A DNA stretch of 64,000 nt from SKHV01 sp963678565 (GCA_963678565.1 OY782875.1:992001-1056000), one strand, 5' to 3'; shown: positions 8,184 through 17,620, counted from the first letter of the stretch. Notes: generated from the sequence alone by a model not told the origin. Numbers and translations are program-made.

Positions 8184-9392
8184 TTAGTTTGTTTGAAGTA
8201 GTTTCAATGTTTCTTCAGCTATTACTAACTCTTCGTTGGTTGGAACCACCATCAGCATCACTTTTGAGCAATCTTTGCAAAGTTTTGCTACTTTTCCACG
8301 TTCCCCCTGATTTTTTTCTTTGTCGAATTTAATACCTAAGAAATCTAAATCGGTAAAGCACATTTCACGAACCACCACATTATTTTCGCCAATTCCTCCG
8401 GTTAATACAACCAAATCAACTCCATTTAATTGAGCTGCATAAGCGCCCACATAGTGTTTTACTCGGTGTGCATAGGATTCTAAAGCACGTTTTGCATCAT
8501 CATTACCTTCTTTCATTGCGATAGCCAAGTCGCGCATATCGGAAGAAAGTCCGTCAGACAAACCGTACATTCCACTTCGTTTGTTGAGTAGTTCAACCAC
8601 TTCCGAAAGACTTACATCCAGATGCTGCATCAGGAATTCGATAATTGCTGGATCAACCACACCACTTCTAGTACCCATGACCAAACCATAGTTGGGGGTG
8701 AACCCCATAGATGTTTCTACTGATTTACCTCCATCGATGGCAGTAACTGAAGCTCCATTTCCAAGGTGACAAGTGATGATCTTTTTCTCTTTGATGTCCC
8801 AACCTAATTCTTCACAAGCTTTTTCGGCAACAAATTTATGACTGGTACCGTGAAAACCATATCGGCGGATGTGATATTTTTGATAGAATTTATAAGGAAT
8901 TCCGTATAAGTAAGCTTTTTCGGGCATGGTTTGATGAAACGAGGTGTCAAAAACGCCCACCTGAACTTTCCCTGGCATTAGTTTCTCCATCGATTCTATC
9001 CCTGCAATATTTGCCGGATTGTGAAGGGGAGCAAGGTCAAACAGCTTCCGTACGCCGTTTTTTACATCTTCGTCGATGATGACACTCTGTTTGAAGGTTT
9101 CTCCACCATGAACAATACGATGACCTACCGCATCAATTTCATCTAGGGAAGCAATGACTGCATGTTTTTTATTCAGTAGAAGTTGAATGATTAAATCCAT
9201 TCCAACAGTGTGATCAGGAATATCTGTTTCGAGTACAATTTCTTCCTTCCCTTCTACTTTCTGCTCGATATTACTTCCTTTAATTCCAATACGATCTACC
9301 TGTCCTTTTGCAAGCACAATCGGTTCTTTTGCCATATTGAAAAGTTGGTATTTTATTGAAGAGCTACCACAGTTCAGCACTAAAATATTCAT
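8184..9392 (-). CDS. ackA: Acetate kinase, first of three paralogues (distal, separate transcript)
   Basis: At 402 residues this is full-length. Motifs of the acetokinase family are present: LNCGSSSIKY at the N-terminus, HRIVHGGE, VFDTSFHQTMP, RRYGFHGTSH, CHLGNGAS, MGTRSGVVDPAI and VPTNEEL. The enzyme converts acetyl phosphate and ADP to acetate and ATP. It keeps the Asp-Pro-Ala of typical AckA after the GTRSG motif, unlike the other two copies. A strong minus-strand terminator at 9451-9484 cuts it off from them, so it is likely transcribed alone. The residue after GTRSG is Val where many AckA have Asp. Confidence 0.93.
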   Translation of the reverse strand: MNILVLNCGSSSIKYQLFNMAKEPIVLAKGQVDRIGIKGSNIEQKVEGKEEIVLETDIPDHTVGMDLIIQLLLNKKHAVIASLDEIDAVGHRIVHGGETFKQSVIIDEDVKNGVRKLFDLAPLHNPANIAGIESMEKLMPGKVQVGVFDTSFHQTMPEKAYLYGIPYKFYQKYHIRRYGFHGTSHKFVAEKACEELGWDIKEKKIITCHLGNGASVTAIDGGKSVETSMGFTPNYGLVMGTRSGVVDPAIIEFLMQHLDVSLSEVVELLNKRSGMYGLSDGLSSDMRDLAIAMKEGNDDAKRALESYAHRVKHYVGAYAAQLNGVDLVVLTGGIGENNVVVREMCFTDLDFLGIKFDKEKNQGERGKVAKLCKDCSKVMLMVVPTNEELVIAEETLKLLQTN

Positions 9393-9450
9393 TCTGTTTT
9401 TTTGATCTTTTTTTGTTACTTATAATTTGAGAAAAGCAAATGAAAAAAAC

Positions 9451-9484
9451 AATGACTGTTTTAAGTATTTATAAAACAGTCATT
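9451..9484 (-). terminator. Terminator after the second acetate kinase
   Basis: A 13-bp perfect stem (9451-9463 with 9472-9484) and an 8-base loop are followed on the minus strand by G and a run of seven U. It closes the pta operon before the third acetate kinase gene. Confidence 0.88.
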
Positions 9485-9494
9485 AAGTTTATGT

Positions 9495-10697
9495 TTATTC
9501 TTTTACGATATTCTGCGTATCCAGCGCAATCATCAGCTCTTCATCTGTCGGGACAACCATTACCTTGACTCTTGAATCGTGGGTACTAATAATTTGTTCC
9601 TTCCCTCGCAGTCCGTTGTTTTTATCCGGATCGATTTCAAATCCAAGCCATTTTAGGTTACTACAAATACCTTCACGGGTAAGGTCTCCATTCTCACCAA
9701 TTCCTCCGGTGAAAACTAAAATGTCGCATCCCCCCATTGCTGCAGTGTAAGCTCCAATATATTTTTTAACTCGATAATCATAAATCTTCAGTGCCAAGTC
9801 TGCTTGCTCGTTGTTTTCTTTGTAAGCAGCATCTTCGATGTCTCGCGCATCGCTTGAAATTCCTGTTACGCCAAGCAAACCACTAAATTTATTGAAAAGG
9901 GTCGAAGCTGTATCGGCACCTAATTTTTCTTTTTCCATCAGATAGGTAACAACACCAATATCTAAATCTCCCGCTCGAGTTCCCATCAATAAACCTTCAA
10001 CAGGTGTGAATCCCATCGAAGTATCCACCGATTTTCCGTAGTCGATTGCAGCCACTGAACCACCATTTCCTAAATGGCAAGTGATGATTTTTGTATTCTC
10101 GTAATTTACATTTAGAATTTCACAAGCTCGACGACTTACGTAGCGATGACTGGTTCCGTGAAACCCGTAGCGGCGAATGCTGTATTTTTGATACAAGGTG
10201 TATGGAATGCCATACATGTAGGCATAATCGGGCATGGTTTGGTGAAACGCAGTATCGAAAACCGCCACTTGTGGTACTTCGGGAATTAATTCGCTGATGG
10301 CTTCAACTCCTTTTAAATTCGGTGGATTGTGAAGCGGAGCTAAGTCTATACACTTTTCCATTTCAGCAATTACTTCATCGTTGATTAGGATACTTGAATT
10401 GAATCTTTCGCCTCCATGCACAACACGATGCCCAACTGCTGATATCTCAGACAAGTCGCTGATGCAACCATGTTTTTTGCTTGTTAAAACACCAAGCACA
10501 TATTCAATGCCTGTTTTGTGATCAATAATTTCGCCGTTGAAAACTACTTTTTCTCCATTCTCTTTATTCAATTTTAAGCATGAACCATTGAGTCCAATTT
10601 TATCAACCAAGCCTTTTGCAAGCACTTGATGATTGTTCATGTTGAAAAATTGAAACTTAATTGAAGAACTTCCACAGTTAAGTACGAGTACAAACAT
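9495..10697 (-). CDS. ackA: Acetate kinase, second paralogue (last gene of the pta operon)
   Basis: The 400-residue protein is a full-length acetokinase: LNCGSSSIKF, HRVVHGGE, VFDTAFHQTMP, RRYGFHGTSH, CHLGNGGS, FTGGIGENG and VPTDEEL are all present. It is clearly closest to the neighbouring third copy; both share AKGLVDK, LAPLHNPPNLKG and MGTRAGDLD followed by Ile or Leu plus Gly-Val-Val, where the 8184 gene has Asp-Pro-Ala-Ile. This points to a local duplication. The gene lies 39 bases after its sister and directly before a terminator. A different carboxylate substrate (for example propionate or butyrate) is possible but not readable from sequence. Confidence 0.92.
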   Translation of the reverse strand: MFVLVLNCGSSSIKFQFFNMNNHQVLAKGLVDKIGLNGSCLKLNKENGEKVVFNGEIIDHKTGIEYVLGVLTSKKHGCISDLSEISAVGHRVVHGGERFNSSILINDEVIAEMEKCIDLAPLHNPPNLKGVEAISELIPEVPQVAVFDTAFHQTMPDYAYMYGIPYTLYQKYSIRRYGFHGTSHRYVSRRACEILNVNYENTKIITCHLGNGGSVAAIDYGKSVDTSMGFTPVEGLLMGTRAGDLDIGVVTYLMEKEKLGADTASTLFNKFSGLLGVTGISSDARDIEDAAYKENNEQADLALKIYDYRVKKYIGAYTAAMGGCDILVFTGGIGENGDLTREGICSNLKWLGFEIDPDKNNGLRGKEQIISTHDSRVKVMVVPTDEELMIALDTQNIVKE

Positions 10698-10736
10698 CTT
10701 TTTTAATTAGTTATCTGTTATGGAGCTAAAATATAA

Positions 10737-11942
10737 TTAGTTTTTAAGCTTAACAATTGATTCAGTATCTAAAGCTATCATTAATTCTTCATCGGTAGGA
10801 ACAACCATTACTTTTACGCGTGATGATTCGGTACTGATTACCGCATCAACGCCAAAAGCCTTGCTGTTTTTTTCCTCGTCGAGCTCAATTCCTAACCAAT
10901 CTAAATCAGCACAAATATTTTTTCTTTCTACAACTGAATTTTCTCCAACACCACCTGTAAAAACAAGTATGTCGCAACCGTTCATTGCTGCAGAATATGC
11001 TCCGATATATTTTTTAATACGGTATTCAAAAACTTCGCGAGCAAGTTTTGCTCTTTCATTCCCTTCGTCAGCCTCGTCAATGATATCACGCATGTCACTT
11101 GAAATTCCTGAAATTCCGAGTAATCCACTATGCTTGTTGAAAAGTGTTGAGGCCGAGTCGGTTCCAATTTTTTCTTTGTCCATAATGTAGGTTACTACAC
11201 CCAAATCTAAATCTCCGGCGCGAGTACCCATTAATAAACCTTCAACCGGAGTAAACCCCATCGAGGTATCAACAGAAATTCCATTTTTAATTGCAGCAAT
11301 TGAACCACCGTTTCCGATATGACAAGTAATTACTTTTTGAGCATTGTAATCAAGGCCTTCTAAATCGCAAGCTCTTTTGCTTACATAACGGTGACTGGTT
11401 CCGTGGAAACCATAACGACGGATTCCGTATTTTTTGTATAAGGTGTAAGGTATTCCGTAGGTGTATGCTTTTGAAGGCATGGTTTGGTGAAATGCAGTAT
11501 CGAAAACTCCAACTTGAGGAATCTCGGGGATTAATTCTGAAATTGCTTCAATCCCTTTTAAGTTTGGTGGATTATGCAAAGGAGCTAAATCGATACATTC
11601 TTCCATTTTTTCAACTACTTCTTTGGTGATTAAAACGGAACTGTTAAATTTTTCACCACCATGAACTACTCTGTGTCCAACAGCAGAAATTTCGTTTAAG
11701 TTTTTTATGCAGCCATGCTGTTCGCTTGTTAAAACGCCCAATACATATTCGATTCCGGCTTTATGATCGAGGATTTCTCCTTCGAAAGTTATTTTTTCAC
11801 CATTTTGTTTTGATAGTTTCAATATTGATCCGTTTAACCCAACTTTGTCGACCAATCCTTTTGCTAATATGGTATTGGTTTCTAAGTTGAAAAACTGGAA
11901 TTTTATTGATGAACTGCCACAGTTTAATACTAATATTTTCAT
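10737..11942 (-). CDS. ackA: Acetate kinase, third paralogue (inside the pta operon)
   Basis: From the ATG at 11942 the product begins MKILVLNCGSSSIKF, matching the other copies. An in-frame ATG at 11975 would add 11 non-conserved residues and is less likely. All acetokinase motifs are intact (HRVVHGGE, FDTAFHQTMP, RRYGFHGTSH, CHIGNGGS, FTGGVGENS, VPTDEEL). It follows the dehydrogenase-like gene by 63 bases. With Pta it would complete acetyl-CoA to acetate with ATP gain. Confidence 0.92.
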   Translation of the reverse strand: MKILVLNCGSSSIKFQFFNLETNTILAKGLVDKVGLNGSILKLSKQNGEKITFEGEILDHKAGIEYVLGVLTSEQHGCIKNLNEISAVGHRVVHGGEKFNSSVLITKEVVEKMEECIDLAPLHNPPNLKGIEAISELIPEIPQVGVFDTAFHQTMPSKAYTYGIPYTLYKKYGIRRYGFHGTSHRYVSKRACDLEGLDYNAQKVITCHIGNGGSIAAIKNGISVDTSMGFTPVEGLLMGTRAGDLDLGVVTYIMDKEKIGTDSASTLFNKHSGLLGISGISSDMRDIIDEADEGNERAKLAREVFEYRIKKYIGAYSAAMNGCDILVFTGGVGENSVVERKNICADLDWLGIELDEEKNSKAFGVDAVISTESSRVKVMVVPTDEELMIALDTESIVKLKN

Positions 11943-12005
11943 TGTTACGTATATTTCCTGATGAATGAAATTCAACAGGTTGCCCTTGTATTGACCGTTT
12001 TCTAA

Positions 12006-12959
12006 TTAATTGTTTAATTTTTCTCCGTATTCATCGTATTTAAAAAATCCTCTTCCTGTAGAAATTCCGTATCTGCGCTGACGGTACATTCTTTTTATTA
12101 AAGGATTTGGTTTAAAACGAGGAGAGCCAAATTCGTTGAATTGATGTTCCATCCAACGAGTAACACGGTCAATTCCGATTTTATCGGCAATTGTGAAAGG
12201 GCCAAAACGCATTCCGTAACCTGTAAGCATTACTTTTTCGATATCTTCAATTGATCCAACACCTTCGAGAACCATTTCGCAAGCTTCGTTTAAGATAACC
12301 GTAAACATGCGCACACTAACGAGTCCAACTGATTCTTCAACAGGAATGAAGTTACGGTTAATCATTTTTACAAATTGATTAACCTTCTCAACTACGTCTT
12401 CTGAAGTGTATAATCCTCGGGTAACCTCAACAATTCGTGATTCGTTGGAGTTGATCATGAAGTGAATGCTGATACAACGGTCTTTATATTTTAAATCTTC
12501 CGATAAGTCGGAAACGATCACTGCTACTGAGTTGGTTGCAATGATACAGTTGCGATCTACGATTTTTTCAAGTTCTTCAAAAATTTCTTTTCTTTTTGCT
12601 AAACTTCTTCCTTTTTTGTCGGTACGTATGGCTTCAATTACCAAATCGCAATCGGCTACATCATTTAGGTCGGTTGAACCTTGTATGCGCGATAAAATTG
12701 CTTTTTTATCACCTTCAGTGGCACCCCAGTTACGGATGCGACTATCGATCATTTCGCCGATTTTTTCGAAGGTTTCGGTAATTTTTTCTTCGCTCAATTC
12801 AACAAAAACAACTTCAATTCCGTATGAACTGCAAACACGGGCAATATATTGTCCATCGTTTCCACCACCTACAATCCCTATTTTGGAAAATAACTTTGAA
12901 GATTTTTTCTTTTTGCTTAATCCAAATTCTTCAATGGATTCAATTATCGTTTGTGACAT
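12006..12959 (-). CDS. 3-hydroxyacyl-CoA dehydrogenase-like protein with altered active site
   Basis: The 317-residue protein has a Rossmann domain (GIVGGGNDGQYIA at 28-40, then VELSE, VIEAI) and the helical C-terminal domain of the 3-hydroxybutyryl-CoA dehydrogenase family (GYGMRFGPFTIADKIG). Set against human HADH with constant spacing, catalytic His158 and Glu170 are kept (His166, Glu178), but Ser137 is Val145 and Asn208 is Val216. The usual HFxNP motif reads HFMINS. It may be a dehydrogenase for another substrate, or a non-catalytic NAD/acyl-CoA sensor. It sits between pta (24 bases upstream) and ackA, in the same operon. Confidence 0.8.
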   Translation of the reverse strand: MSQTIIESIEEFGLSKKKKSSKLFSKIGIVGGGNDGQYIARVCSSYGIEVVFVELSEEKITETFEKIGEMIDSRIRNWGATEGDKKAILSRIQGSTDLNDVADCDLVIEAIRTDKKGRSLAKRKEIFEELEKIVDRNCIIATNSVAVIVSDLSEDLKYKDRCISIHFMINSNESRIVEVTRGLYTSEDVVEKVNQFVKMINRNFIPVEESVGLVSVRMFTVILNEACEMVLEGVGSIEDIEKVMLTGYGMRFGPFTIADKIGIDRVTRWMEHQFNEFGSPRFKPNPLIKRMYRQRRYGISTGRGFFKYDEYGEKLNN

Positions 12960-12983
12960 TCTTCTGGAAAATTTATGAGTTAT

Positions 12984-13976
12984 TTATTTGCTTGCTTGAT
13001 TTGCAGTGATCGCAACCATATTAACAATATCTTCAACTGAACAACCACGAGAAAGGTCGTTGATTGGTGCTGCCATTCCTTGTAAAACAGGACCTACTGC
13101 TTCGGCACCTGCAAAACGTTGAACCAGTTTATAACCAATGTTACCGGCTTCGAGGCTTGGGAATACCAATACATTTGCTTTTCCTGCAACCGGACTATCG
13201 GGTGCTTTTAGCTCTCCAACTTCTTTAATAATTGCTGCATCTAATTGCATTTCGCCATCGATTAAAACCTCAGGGGCCATTTCTTGTGCCAATTTAGTTG
13301 CTTCAATAACTTTGTCTACGGCTTCGTGTTTCGCACTTCCTTTGGTAGAAAAACTTAACATGGCAACGCGGGGTTCTAAATTTACAATTGATTTTGCTGT
13401 TTGCGCTGTAACAACAGCAATTTCAGCCAATTGTTTTGCATTTGGATCAGGCATTACTGCACAGTCGGCAAAAACTACAACGCCGTCGTGGCCAAATTTC
13501 TGATCAACAAACATTAAGAAAGCTCCGGTAACTACACTGCAATTTGGCAATGTTTTTACAAATTGAAAAGCGGGACGCAATACGTCGCCTGTAGCGTTGA
13601 TTGCTCCGGCTAATTCACCGTCGGCATCGCCACATTTGATCATTAAAGGTCCAAAATATAAGGGGTCGTTTAAAAGTTCTAAAGCAGCTTCTTTGCTTAA
13701 ACCTTTTTTCTTTCTGATTTCTACCATTACGTCGGCATAGGCATCACGACGGCTATCGGTTTTGGGGTCGATTAAGGTTGCTCCTGAAATATCGACGTCT
13801 AATTCTTTTGCTTTTTCAGTAATTTCGCTAGGGTTTCCCAATAAAATTATCTGTGCTATTTTTTGCTTAAGAATTTCTGCAGTAGCTTTTAGGGTGCGAG
13901 GTTCCGCTCCTTCAGGCAACACAATCCGTTTGTTGTGTTCTGAAGCATTCAGTTTGATTTGATCTAATAAATTCAT
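12984..13976 (-). CDS. pta: Phosphate acetyltransferase
   Basis: At 330 residues it is the short, single-domain Pta. Family signatures are visible: RIVLPEGAEPRTL near the start, DGELAGAINATGDVLRPA, FADCAVMPDPNAKQLAEIA, ARPx-like SFSTKGSAKH, and a C-terminal VQRFAGAEAVGPVLQGMAAPINDLSRGCSV. It converts acetyl-CoA and phosphate to acetyl phosphate and CoA. It is the first gene of an operon pta - dehydrogenase-like - ackA - ackA that ends at the terminator 9451-9484. Confidence 0.96.
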   Translation of the reverse strand: MNLLDQIKLNASEHNKRIVLPEGAEPRTLKATAEILKQKIAQIILLGNPSEITEKAKELDVDISGATLIDPKTDSRRDAYADVMVEIRKKKGLSKEAALELLNDPLYFGPLMIKCGDADGELAGAINATGDVLRPAFQFVKTLPNCSVVTGAFLMFVDQKFGHDGVVVFADCAVMPDPNAKQLAEIAVVTAQTAKSIVNLEPRVAMLSFSTKGSAKHEAVDKVIEATKLAQEMAPEVLIDGEMQLDAAIIKEVGELKAPDSPVAGKANVLVFPSLEAGNIGYKLVQRFAGAEAVGPVLQGMAAPINDLSRGCSVEDIVNMVAITANQASK

Positions 13977-14013
13977 TATGTGGTTTTTAATTTCTTGAAG
14001 TGTAAACAGACCA

Positions 14014-14021
14014 CAAAACTA
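14014..14021 (-). promoter_or_regulatory. Candidate -7 box for the pta operon
   Basis: The minus strand reads TAGTTTTG, an exact TAnnTTTG match, 38 bases before the pta start. The -33 region has only a T-rich tract. Confidence 0.4.
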
Positions 14022-14123
14022 AGGATTTTGCTGTCGAAAAAAACCTTTTTTCGGACATATCGACTTTTCTTTCAGAAAATTTAAAATATAAGATACTACA
14101 TTTTCAGTAGGTTAAGCTTCGTT

Positions 14124-15992
14124 TTATTCTTTGTCGCTTAATTCGAGCCAACGAAATTCTTTTTCATCAATTAAATCTTTTATTTCGGCGAAGCGATTTG
14201 CCTTTTCTTGAAGCATAATATGATCGAGTTCCCCAGAATTGAGTTCGGTTTCAAGCTCTGCTTTCTCCAAGTTTAATGTTTCCATTTCTTGTTCAAGCTG
14301 TTCGAGCTCTCGTTTTTCGTTAAACGATAGTTTATTTGCTTTGCTTTTTGGCTTTTGAGGTTTTGGACTTGCCTTTTTGCTTGCTAACTCAGTTGCGCGA
14401 TCTTTTTTATCTTTTTCGTCTTTGTAGTCTCTGTAAATAGTGTAATTCCCCGGGAAGTCTTTAACGTTACCACCAGCCTCGAAAGCAAAAATATGATCTA
14501 CCACTTTATCCATAAAGTAGCGGTCGTGACTTACAATAATTACGCAGCCATTAAAACTTAATAGATAGTCTTCCAGAACATTTAAAGTCATAATGTCCAA
14601 ATCGTTGGTTGGCTCATCAAGAATTAAAAAGTTGGGGTTTTGCATTAAAATAGTACAAAGGTAGAGTCGTCTTTTTTCGCCACCACTCAGTTTCTGAACA
14701 GTAGTATATTGTACTTCGTTCGGGAATAAAAAATGAGTTAATAATTGCGATGCTGTCCATACGTTTCCTTTACCCAAGTCAACAACCTCAGCAATTTCGC
14801 GCACAACATCAATTACTTTGTCATCGGGATTAAACCGAATCCCTTCTTGTTTGTAGTAACCAAATTTTACTGTTTCGCCAATTTCTAATTTTCCGTTGTC
14901 GGCCTGCAATGTGCCGGTGATTAAGTTAAGGAAAGTTGATTTTCCGGTTCCGTTTTCACCAACAATTCCAACTTTTTCGAAACGGCTAAATTTGTACGTG
15001 AAATTATTTAATACACATAAATCATCGAAGGATTTTGAAAGATTTTCAGTTTCGATAATCTTCTTGCCCAATCGTGATGCTTTGATATTTAATTCAAGTT
15101 CATCCTCTGATAAATTTTGAAAGGCTTTCTTTTTTAATTCATGAAACGAATCAATTCGATATTTTGCTTTTCCTCCGCGTGCCTTGGGCATTCTTCGCAT
15201 CCATTCTTGCTCGGTTCGAAGCAGGTTTCGAGCCTTGTCGATTTCAGATTGAAGTCGTTCGTGGCGTTCTTGTTGTTTTTCAACAAAGTAACTGTAATTG
15301 CCTTTGTATCGATGAATTCCGTCTCTGTCGATTTCTAAAATCTCGTTACAAACCCGATCAAGAAAATAACGATCGTGCGTGACCATGAAGAGTGTGCTTT
15401 GTGTATTTTGTAAGTATTCTTCCAACCACTCAATCATATCTAAATCGAGGTGGTTGGTTGGCTCATCTAAAATTAGAAAATCGGGATTGTTAATCAAGAT
15501 ATTGGCGAGCGCCACTCTTTTTTGCTGACCACCAGAAAGTTCTTTGATTTTTTGGTCGAAATGGGTTATTTTGAGCTGTGTTAGAATTTGTTTGATTTTT
15601 ACATCAAAATCCCAAGCGCTCAGAAGATCCATTTTTTCAATAGAAGCTTGAAGCAATGTTTGATCGTTGGAAGTTAAATTTGCTTCGTATTCTTTTATAA
15701 CCGCTACAATTTCGCTAGTTGAATTGTAAACCTCTTGCATAACCGTAAATTCAGGGTTTAAGTCGGGCGATTGCAACAGGTATCCAACTTTTACATCGTT
15801 TGTAAAAGTAATTTTACCATCATCTGGAAGATCTTTGCCAGTAATGGTGTTTAGAAGGGTTGATTTTCCAGCTCCGTTTTTTGCAATGAGGGCAACTTTT
15901 TGTCCTTGAGCAATGGTAAATGAAATATCTTCGAATAGTACCAAATCGCCCCAACGACGAGTTAATCCTTCAACTTGCAAATATGGAATCAT
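14124..15992 (-). CDS. ABC-F family ATPase (Uup-like)
   Basis: The 622-residue protein has two ATP-binding cassettes and no membrane segments. The first has Walker A KNGAGKST, signature LSGGQQKR and Walker B ILDEPTNHLD; the second has ENGTGKST, LSGGEKRR and ILDEPTNDLD. A charged inter-domain linker (about 235-300) and a C-terminal coiled coil (about 545-620) are as in Uup. ABC-F proteins act on the ribosome, or in the case of Uup also on DNA structures. Nothing here suggests an antibiotic-resistance subtype. Confidence 0.9.
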   Translation of the reverse strand: MIPYLQVEGLTRRWGDLVLFEDISFTIAQGQKVALIAKNGAGKSTLLNTITGKDLPDDGKITFTNDVKVGYLLQSPDLNPEFTVMQEVYNSTSEIVAVIKEYEANLTSNDQTLLQASIEKMDLLSAWDFDVKIKQILTQLKITHFDQKIKELSGGQQKRVALANILINNPDFLILDEPTNHLDLDMIEWLEEYLQNTQSTLFMVTHDRYFLDRVCNEILEIDRDGIHRYKGNYSYFVEKQQERHERLQSEIDKARNLLRTEQEWMRRMPKARGGKAKYRIDSFHELKKKAFQNLSEDELELNIKASRLGKKIIETENLSKSFDDLCVLNNFTYKFSRFEKVGIVGENGTGKSTFLNLITGTLQADNGKLEIGETVKFGYYKQEGIRFNPDDKVIDVVREIAEVVDLGKGNVWTASQLLTHFLFPNEVQYTTVQKLSGGEKRRLYLCTILMQNPNFLILDEPTNDLDIMTLNVLEDYLLSFNGCVIIVSHDRYFMDKVVDHIFAFEAGGNVKDFPGNYTIYRDYKDEKDKKDRATELASKKASPKPQKPKSKANKLSFNEKRELEQLEQEMETLNLEKAELETELNSGELDHIMLQEKANRFAEIKDLIDEKEFRWLELSDKE

Positions 15993-16016
15993 AGAATGAA
16001 ATAGAGATTAGAAATC

Positions 16017-16050
16017 ACGAATTACGTGCTAGTAAAAACATGTAATTCGT
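16017..16050. repeat. Imperfect inverted repeat between proS and the ABC-F gene
   Basis: ACGAATTACGTG (16017-16028) pairs with CATGTAATTCGT (16039-16050), 12 pairs with one G-U, around a 10-base loop. No U-run follows on the minus strand, so it is not a typical terminator for proS. It may be an mRNA-end stabiliser or one copy of a dispersed intergenic repeat. Confidence 0.55.
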
Positions 16051-16059
16051 AATTATATT

Positions 16060-17535
16060 TTAGTAGGCTAAAGCGAATAAAACTCGCTTGTTTGAAGGCT
16101 GACCAGAATAAATACATTTACCTTCTTCCTCTTCTGCATCTAATGGAATACAACGAATAGTTGCTTTGGTTTCGTCTTTAATTTTTTGTTCAGTTTCAGG
16201 GGAACCATCCCAATGTGCAGAAATGAATCCTCCTTTATTTTTTAGCACTTCTTTAAATTCTTCGTAAGTCTCAACTGGTGTAGTATGCTCTTCTCTGAAT
16301 TTATAGGCTTTATTGTAGATCGTTTTTTGAATATCGTCTAATAAATCCTTGATGTATTGATCAATTCCATCAATATTTACAACTTCTTTTGAAAGTAAAT
16401 CACGACGTGCAACTTCAATTGTTCCGTTTTCTAAGTCGCGTGGTCCAATTGCCAAGCGAACAGGAACTCCTTTTAATTCATATTCTGCAAATTTCCATCC
16501 AGGTTTTTTCGCATCGCTATCGTCATATTTTACAGAAATACCAAGAGCTTTTAGTTTAGCAATAATTTCATCTGCTTTTTCAGAAATTTGAGTGAGTTGT
16601 TCGTCTTTTCTGTAAATTGGAACAATTACAACTTGAAATGGAGCTAGTTTTGGAGGAAGTACCAATCCGTTATCGTCGGAGTGAGCCATGATTAATGCAC
16701 CCATTAAACGAGTTGAAACTCCCCATGAAGTAGCCCAAACGTGTTCTAATTTTCCTTCCTTGTTAGCAAACTGAACATCAAAGGCTTTGGCAAAGTTTTG
16801 TCCTAAAAAGTGCGAAGTACCTGATTGAAGTGCTTTCCCATCTTGCATTAGTGCCTCAATTGTTAATGTATCAAGCGCTCCTGCAAAGCGTTCATTTTCA
16901 GATTTGTGTCCTTTGATTACAGGCATGGCCATAAATTGCTCTGCAAAATCGGCATAAACATTTACCATTTTATAAGTTTCCTCGATCGCTTCGGCTTTAG
17001 TTGCATGTGCAGTATGACCTTCTTGCCAAAGGAATTCGGCAGTTCTTAAAAACAATCGAGTTCTCATTTCCCAACGAACTACATTGGCCCATTGATTGCA
17101 TAAGATTGGCAAATCGCGCCACGATTGAATCCAGTTTTTATAAGTATGCCAAATGATTGTTTCCGAAGTAGGACGAACTATCAATTCTTCCTCTAATTTT
17201 GCTGCAGGATCAACAACTATTCCATTTCCATTTTCATCGTTTTTTAATCGATAGTGGGTGACAACCGCACACTCTTTTGCAAAACCTTCAACGTGAGCAG
17301 CTTCTTTGCTAAAGAATGATTTCGGGATAAAAAGCGGAAAATATGCATTTTGGTGACCTGTTTCTTTAAACATTATGTCTAATTGAGCCTGCATTTTCTC
17401 CCAAATTGCATAGCCATATGGTTTGATAACCATACTTCCGCGTACTGCAGAGTTTTCAGCTAAGTCAGCTTTTACAACTAATTCGTTGTACCACTGCGAG
17501 TAATTTTTACTTTTAGATGTTAATTCTTTAGCCAT
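16060..17535 (-). CDS. proS: Prolyl-tRNA synthetase, archaeal/eukaryotic type
   Basis: The 491-residue enzyme has class II motif 2 (VRWEMRTRLFLRTAEFLWQEGHTAH) preceded by RPTSETIIWHTYKNW, and an anticodon-binding domain starting near FQVVIVPIY. It lacks the insertion editing domain of the E. coli type and ends in Tyr, as type 3 enzymes do. It charges tRNA-Pro in the cytoplasm. The gene stands alone, divergent from the lipoprotein gene at 17634. Confidence 0.95.
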   Translation of the reverse strand: MAKELTSKSKNYSQWYNELVVKADLAENSAVRGSMVIKPYGYAIWEKMQAQLDIMFKETGHQNAYFPLFIPKSFFSKEAAHVEGFAKECAVVTHYRLKNDENGNGIVVDPAAKLEEELIVRPTSETIIWHTYKNWIQSWRDLPILCNQWANVVRWEMRTRLFLRTAEFLWQEGHTAHATKAEAIEETYKMVNVYADFAEQFMAMPVIKGHKSENERFAGALDTLTIEALMQDGKALQSGTSHFLGQNFAKAFDVQFANKEGKLEHVWATSWGVSTRLMGALIMAHSDDNGLVLPPKLAPFQVVIVPIYRKDEQLTQISEKADEIIAKLKALGISVKYDDSDAKKPGWKFAEYELKGVPVRLAIGPRDLENGTIEVARRDLLSKEVVNIDGIDQYIKDLLDDIQKTIYNKAYKFREEHTTPVETYEEFKEVLKNKGGFISAHWDGSPETEQKIKDETKATIRCIPLDAEEEEGKCIYSGQPSNKRVLFALAY

Positions 17536-17620
17536 TTTTTATTATTGGTATAGTATTTGCTATTTTTATAAAGAAATTTGGTTACAAAGAAAACACAAAA
17601 TTTTAAAACATAAAGCAAAC

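Noticed and set aside
11943..11975. Upstream ATG giving an 11-residue extension of the third acetate kinase
   Set aside because: The extension is not like the other two copies, which begin directly at the conserved LVLNCGSSS segment.
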